Of a stretch of 64,000 nt of DNA, positions 58,971-64,000 are shown in pieces (position 1 is the stretch's first letter; each line of letters opens with the position of its first letter). Source of the stretch: Trogon surrucura (lineage: Eukaryota; Chordata; Aves; Trogoniformes; Trogonidae); contig CM036626.1 of assembly GCA_020746105.1 (NCBI GenBank), positions 18,093,001 through 18,157,000 on the forward strand, written 5' to 3'. The translations under genes and the position numbers were made by a program. The notes below the pieces were generated by a model. That model searched no databases. It was not told where the DNA came from and saw only the letters and a program-made list of their open reading frames with translations.

Positions 58971-60640
58971 ACAGATGGGACCTTGGTATCCGTGCCTGCC
59001 TATTCCGTTTGTTTAATCATTCTTTAAAGGATTGTCACAAAAAGACAACACGCCATACTGTTGGGGTGCGTCAGAAGCGTGACCTCGGCTTCAGTGCCGG
59101 TTCTTGAAAACAAACGCATTTCTTAGAAGGTGTCTGAATTTTGCCAGGCAAGTCAATTAGTAATTTGGATCACAGCATAGAGGTTTCCAGGTAGTGAGGC
59201 CCCGTTGGCTTGTGCTACTCACAACCCAGGGTAGCAGCTCTGCTTCAAAACCTGCATCCTGCCCTGTCTCTGGTGCAGAGCACAGGAGCAGCTTGGGCCA
59301 GTGATGGGGCTGGAGTCTGTGGTGGTCTGTGCCCTCAGGTCCCCACCATGGAACAGGCTGGACATGCTCTCTGGTGTGTACACGGAGCCCCACTGATGGG
59401 CTTCACGTGGACGAGCACAACAAGTACAGGCTAAAGTCCTCCATGCTCCCCTGGCTGTGCAAAGCTTGCTTCAGAGGGCATCAGCCCACAGCTGGTTTTG
59501 ACACTCAAAAGAGAGAGTGCCAGTGCCCTCTGTGGCCCATTCCAGACACGAGCTGTTAGAGGAGGAGGTGTGGTAGAGCTACAGCATGTTCACACCACGT
59601 CTGCCTACTGACACGGGTTACAGCATCACCTTCCTGAAGCCGCCTGCACTCCGCTACAGGAAAACCAGAAGTTGACCAAACTCTGCAGGATGGGATATTC
59701 TGGAGTGTTCCAACCCAAATTCCAGACCAGAAAACTTTAAAAGTTTCTACAAACATTAACAATACTGGAAGAGGGGGTTGTGGTCAGGCTACTTGCTACC
59801 TGGAGGTCACTGTGCTGGAGACCTGACCCCATTACACCCCCAGTCCCACCAGCCAAAGCTTTTGCCTGCTGCAGGCATGGTTCTCTTCCCATCTGGGGAA
59901 AAACATCCTCCCACCCAGCTCTTGCTTTAGTTTGAGTCTGCAGCCATGAAGGGATGACAGTCGTACCCCTGTATTTGCCTGAACTGATGCTTAGTTAAGA
60001 GACTTTTCTGAGACTTGCCCATCTACTAGATTTATCTGAAGCTGTTAGCAGACGGTGCTCTTAGTTTGCAGGGTTTTCCAGAAAAAAAAAAAAAAGTTCA
60101 CATTGCTTCCTCCCTAGAGGTTTTCTTTCAAGCTTCAGCTTCAAACAAGCCCAGATTTCAAAGTTCAGCTGGCTCCACCAACGCACACATCGCTCTGCAT
60201 GCGCACCGTGGAGGGCGAAGGATTTCCCTGCAGCTTCCAGCGGTGCTCAGCCCCCGCCGCTCCCTGCCTCACATAATGCAGAGTTTAATAGCAATACCAA
60301 TATAACTACCTCACCTGCAGGAGCCAAGCTGACATATATGCACATATGTGGGTTTGGGGACATTTTCCTCAGTTCTCTCAAGATGTTCTTTAAGATCCCA
60401 GCAACGCCGTCGTTCTTTCTGAAGCGACAGCATCTCACTGGTAGGGAGCATATCGTAGCATTTGCGAAACTCCCAGCTATGAGCTCCAAAACGCAGCGCT
60501 TCCACCACTCATTGGAAACATTTCATCCTACTACAGGCTTACTTTAGTGCTCACGCCAGCACCAATTTAATTTGATAACTAACTTTTTTAAGACAAGCTT
60601 AATCCGCCAACTGTGTCCTGTCTGTTGCAAGTCATCTTTC
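58971..60640. other. Gene desert segment, no gene recognised
   Basis: No coding exon or RNA gene was recognised. Short open frames only, and an A14 run near 60081. Confidence 0.5.
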
Positions 60641-60654
60641 CTTATTCCAAATGA

Positions 60655-60720
60655 TTTGGACCCTGATGCAGCAAGGCACTTAAGTGCATGCTTAAGTGTC
60701 ACTTAATTCAATGCGGGGGC
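60655..60720. repeat. Palindromic old-repeat-like fragment
   Basis: CCTGATGCAGCAAGGCACTT leads into an inverted repeat: CACTTAAG (60677-60684), a 6-base spacer, and CTTAAGTG (60691-60698), followed by another CACTTAA. The words resemble a palindromic repeat widespread in reptile and bird genomes with 'aagcacttaagcacgtgctta'-like ends, probably DNA-transposon derived. The family name is not certain from memory. Confidence 0.5.
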
Positions 60721-63700
60721 TTCAGCTCTTGGCAAGTCAGAGTCAGAACGCTGTAAAATCATCTGCTGCCATGTGGATAGGACTGCATGTGGCGTGGTGT
60801 GCCCACCACAGGGTATGTGCTGTCTCTGGGTTGTGGTCTTGCTGACCCAGAGCTCCCCAGCTGAGGACACTGGCTTTGTGGGCAACTAGGTAGAATGAAG
60901 TTTCTGGGTTGCAACCACGTTTCTGCAAACTCTGGAATGAATCTCTCAAACTGAAGTGGGCTTGGAGGTCACACTCCTAGCCTTTGCTCTGTGCTTTCTT
61001 GCACTGAATATTATTCTCACAGCAATGGCCATGGTTTGGCATTAATTCCCTAACCCATGCTAGGATTTCCCATTATTTCTGTGGTGATCCCTGAGTGTTT
61101 GTCCCCCCACGAAGCAAGATCAAAGTCACTGTCCACAGACCCACAGGCCCTTCTCTAGAACTGCCTTCTCTATAGAGGAAAGAAACAGCTATACTCCACA
61201 CAATAGTGCACAAATAAGGACATGATTAAACCATACTGGATGCTGAGAGGCAAACGACTGCACTATGATGTTCAAAAAGCCAGAATAATGTGATGGTTAT
61301 GAAGACAGACAGCTCAGGCAAAGACTGCCTAGAGCACAGAGTGATTGTCAGGATGGGCAAAAATGTAGAAAATCATGTGAGTGTGTAAGCTGCCAAAGCC
61401 AATTAATCCAAGAACATTTTGCAACCATTAGGCTTCTATTACTGTGCATGCATCGTAATTACTATGGGTCTGGGTAGATATGACAGCAAATCTTTAAGGA
61501 TACGGAGTTTCTTTTTGAACTTAAAGTATTTTCGTTGCGTTTGTTTGTGTTCAGTTGTTGCAGCATCTGAAGTTGGACAAACTGACTTATTTTTGAATTT
61601 GTTGTTTCAAGTGGCACTGCACCCAGATCTTCTTAGCGACAAAGTAGAGGAGTCTGGAAGAGCTACTCAGAAGAGAAGAAAGATGCTGTGGTGTTTCCCT
61701 GTCTCGTGTTACTTTAACATGCTGTTAATATCAGAGCCTGAAAAACAGCAGGAACATGGTGATCAAGGAAACTTCTGCTGATAGAAGGGTACAGAGAACA
61801 CTTTTGCTAGGCAGCTTTGACTGGGTTGTCATCCTCTCTGATAGGGCTGAAGCAACCAGAGCTTAGAAATAAAGGTGAACCCAAACCTTGCAGGACAGAC
61901 TGGATCCACATTTTGTGATTGGCTTAAACCAGTGTTGCAGCATCCTGGGCTAGAACTATCAGAAACATCATGTTGAATAAAACTGAGATTTCAACTTTGT
62001 TATTTGGGCTTATCCTCTGCCCAGAGACAAACAACATGGGTTTATGTCAAATTTAGCACTCTATTGACAACCCATCCTCCTCATTAAAGAGTACAAAAGC
62101 TATTTCATCAAAGCAAGAACATGAGAATATGATATTTCACAGCTTGCAGTACTGCTGACCTAAGTAACCTGCAACAACGATTTGTCACTTTTAGCAAAAT
62201 TAAATGGGGCCCATTCATTTATATCTTTTATATCATTTATATTCTTTTATACCTTCTATCCATGTGGTTAAAACTACTTCAAAATACTAATAGTAGAAAA
62301 AGATACAACAGGGTAAGACAGCTAAATGGGCTTTCTCTATCCTAAACATTTAAGACATAAACCCCACTGACTTACCACCAGTTGAAGCATCTTAAACTTC
62401 TGAAATTGAGTCTAAAGTCTGTAATTCACCCACCAGACCTTGACATCTACGCAGCTGACATCTCTTCTGTACAGTGGGTTGCTGGCAGAGCACCTTACCA
62501 GTTAAGGCACTCATTTGAGTTTCCCAGATCAGAAATGTTGAACTGTGCTCTCCGCAGTCACTGCTACCTTCCTAAAATTTTTCCAGCCTTTTTCACATGG
62601 TTTTGGGGTTTTTTTTTTTGTTTCTGTTGTCCCCTCACCCCCAGGGAAGTTGCAGGCAGAGGAGATAACTCTTGGGCAATGGGATTGTGCAAAACATTTG
62701 CCTCTTTCTCCCCTAATTTTTAAATTTCCAAACCTAGATGTGATAGCCAGCCTGCAAGAGATTGCATCAGTTCTTCAGGGAGAGTTGCACCGGATCGAAA
62801 GGGCATACCAAAGAGATCTCTTAATTTCATGATTTTTCAGAAAGAAAAAACATCTAAAAGAATAAATTCAGAATACATCAGAACTACAGCACTGCTAGTA
62901 GGAGCGGTCGTGTCAGGGCATTTGCCTAGCCTGGCCTTTTTGCAGTCTCAAAGCCATTAGAGAGATGAATTTCTTTAGACAAGCCATTAACTGCTGATCT
63001 TTTTTTCTTTTTGGGGGGAACCGATTGTGAACCATAAGTTACACTTTATTTTATTTCTTTACCCAGATGTTATTTTAAGTGTCCGAGTTCTATAATTGCA
63101 CAGTGCTCTGGGCAACTGAGACAGAGAAACACCATACGAATAAGGCTGCCTTGCCTTTCTGCTGGCATTTACCCAGCTCCAGTTGCTTTACAAAAGGAGC
63201 TAAAAGAAGACAAAGATGGACAGGAAAGCCAGGGAGGATAACACGCGGCCCTGGCAGCGAGCACTGCAAACTGGCAAGGGCACCTCTTCCAGGAAGGAAA
63301 TAAACAGAAAAAAATAAAATCAGAAATCCCATTTTTGCAGGTCAGAGCACATTACCTTGTTTGTTTGTTTTGCCTCCGAAGGAGTCCAGAGAGAGGGACT
63401 CTCTGCTCATTTGCTTCATCTCGAGGCAGCTGGAAGTTTTAAACCTGCTACTTAAGTACAAGCTGCTCCTCAGCCAGCATTTTTAATACATCTGCATTAC
63501 TAAGGAATAGCAACGAGATTTGCGATTGACAAAACTTACAGCACTGGCTCTACCTCCCTTGCAGGTCATCCCTGATCTGAAATCCTGAAAAGAGAACCCT
63601 GAGCTGCTCCCCTCCATCCCTGACCCTCTGGACTTCTCTTTCCTTTTCCCCAATCTGCATCAAACACACAGGAACGGTACAAGCAGTTCTGTAAAAACCT

Positions 63701-64000
63701 TTGCCTTGGCCAGCCCTTCAGGGCTCACCACTGACCATCACATTACGGGTATTTACAGCCCAACCCATCTCCCAGCCATGAAACTTGCTCTAAAGATCAA
63801 TCACTGACTCCAATGCAGCCTCTTGACTAGCAGAAATAATAACTTTAGACAAAGGCTCACAGGTATTTAAACAAGTTAAAAGGGCCTTGGAATTTTAATT
63901 GAAACAAATGGGCCAAAATCCAAGTACAACTTTCTCCCTGGCCAGCCTCAGCAGTGGTTGTAAAACATGACTGTTTGTAACGTTATTCATTATCATTACA
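60721..64000. other. Right-hand desert segment, no gene confirmed
   Basis: Mostly AT-rich unique sequence. A short + frame near 62742-62832 with an upstream CCAAACCTAG acceptor-like site is discussed as a finding but is not called a gene. The window ends without any recognisable exon. In human the next gene on this side is far away. Confidence 0.45.

Noticed and set aside
1..64000. CRISPR arrays, bacterial operons, tRNA/rRNA genes or endogenous retroviral genes
   Set aside because: None was seen. The tandem arrays are minisatellites or microsatellites, and the only mobile-element sequences recognised are CR1 LINE fragments and one possible palindromic DNA-element remnant.

Overview
This 64 kb window is vertebrate nuclear DNA, most likely from a bird. 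It has large non-coding stretches, a spliced gene with canonical GT/AG junctions, CpG-island promoters and several 3'-end fragments of CR1 LINEs, the dominant avian retroposon. No bacterial, plasmid or viral gene organisation is present. Two protein-coding genes can be supported, and they lie tail to tail.

GPR27 (SREB1) is on the + strand: one uninterrupted coding exon of 380 codons (15370-16512) in a CpG island of about 2 kb. It is followed by an AU-rich 3'UTR with two good poly(A) signals near 17.4 and 17.57 kb. PROK2 (prokineticin 2) is on the - strand: three coding exons (36477-36569, 32597-32722 and 29158-29283). Together they encode a 114-residue precursor: a Leu-rich signal peptide, the AVITG amino terminus, and all ten cysteines of the prokineticin fold. 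From memory, the same convergent GPR27/PROK2 pair lies beside EIF4E3 and FOXP1 on human 3p13, so the order supports both names. No EIF4E3 exon could be recognised in the left 14 kb; it presumably lies beyond the left edge or has a first exon too diverged to see.

Layout: 0-0.65 kb, GC-rich start then a CR1 fragment; 0.65-14.5 kb, non-coding with possible conserved non-coding blocks near 6.2-6.8 kb; 14.5-17.6 kb, GPR27 with its promoter, microsatellite, G-tract and 3'UTR; 17.6-29 kb, non-coding; 29-37.2 kb, PROK2, with exon 1 sitting between two unrelated degenerate minisatellites; 37.2-64 kb, a long gene-poor stretch with three CR1 fragments, several stretches that look like conserved enhancers (about 48.5, 52.0 and 58.7 kb) and a palindromic old-repeat-like fragment at 60.65 kb.

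The two genes do not form a biochemical unit. GPR27 is an orphan class A GPCR. PROK2 is a secreted ligand of PROKR1/PROKR2, known in mammals for circadian output, olfactory-bulb and GnRH-neuron development. I found no undescribed multi-gene system. The most interesting signals are the repeats around the PROK2 promoter, a longer PROK2 C-terminus than in human, upstream ORFs and G-rich tracts in the GPR27 leader, and the candidate regulatory blocks in the desert.
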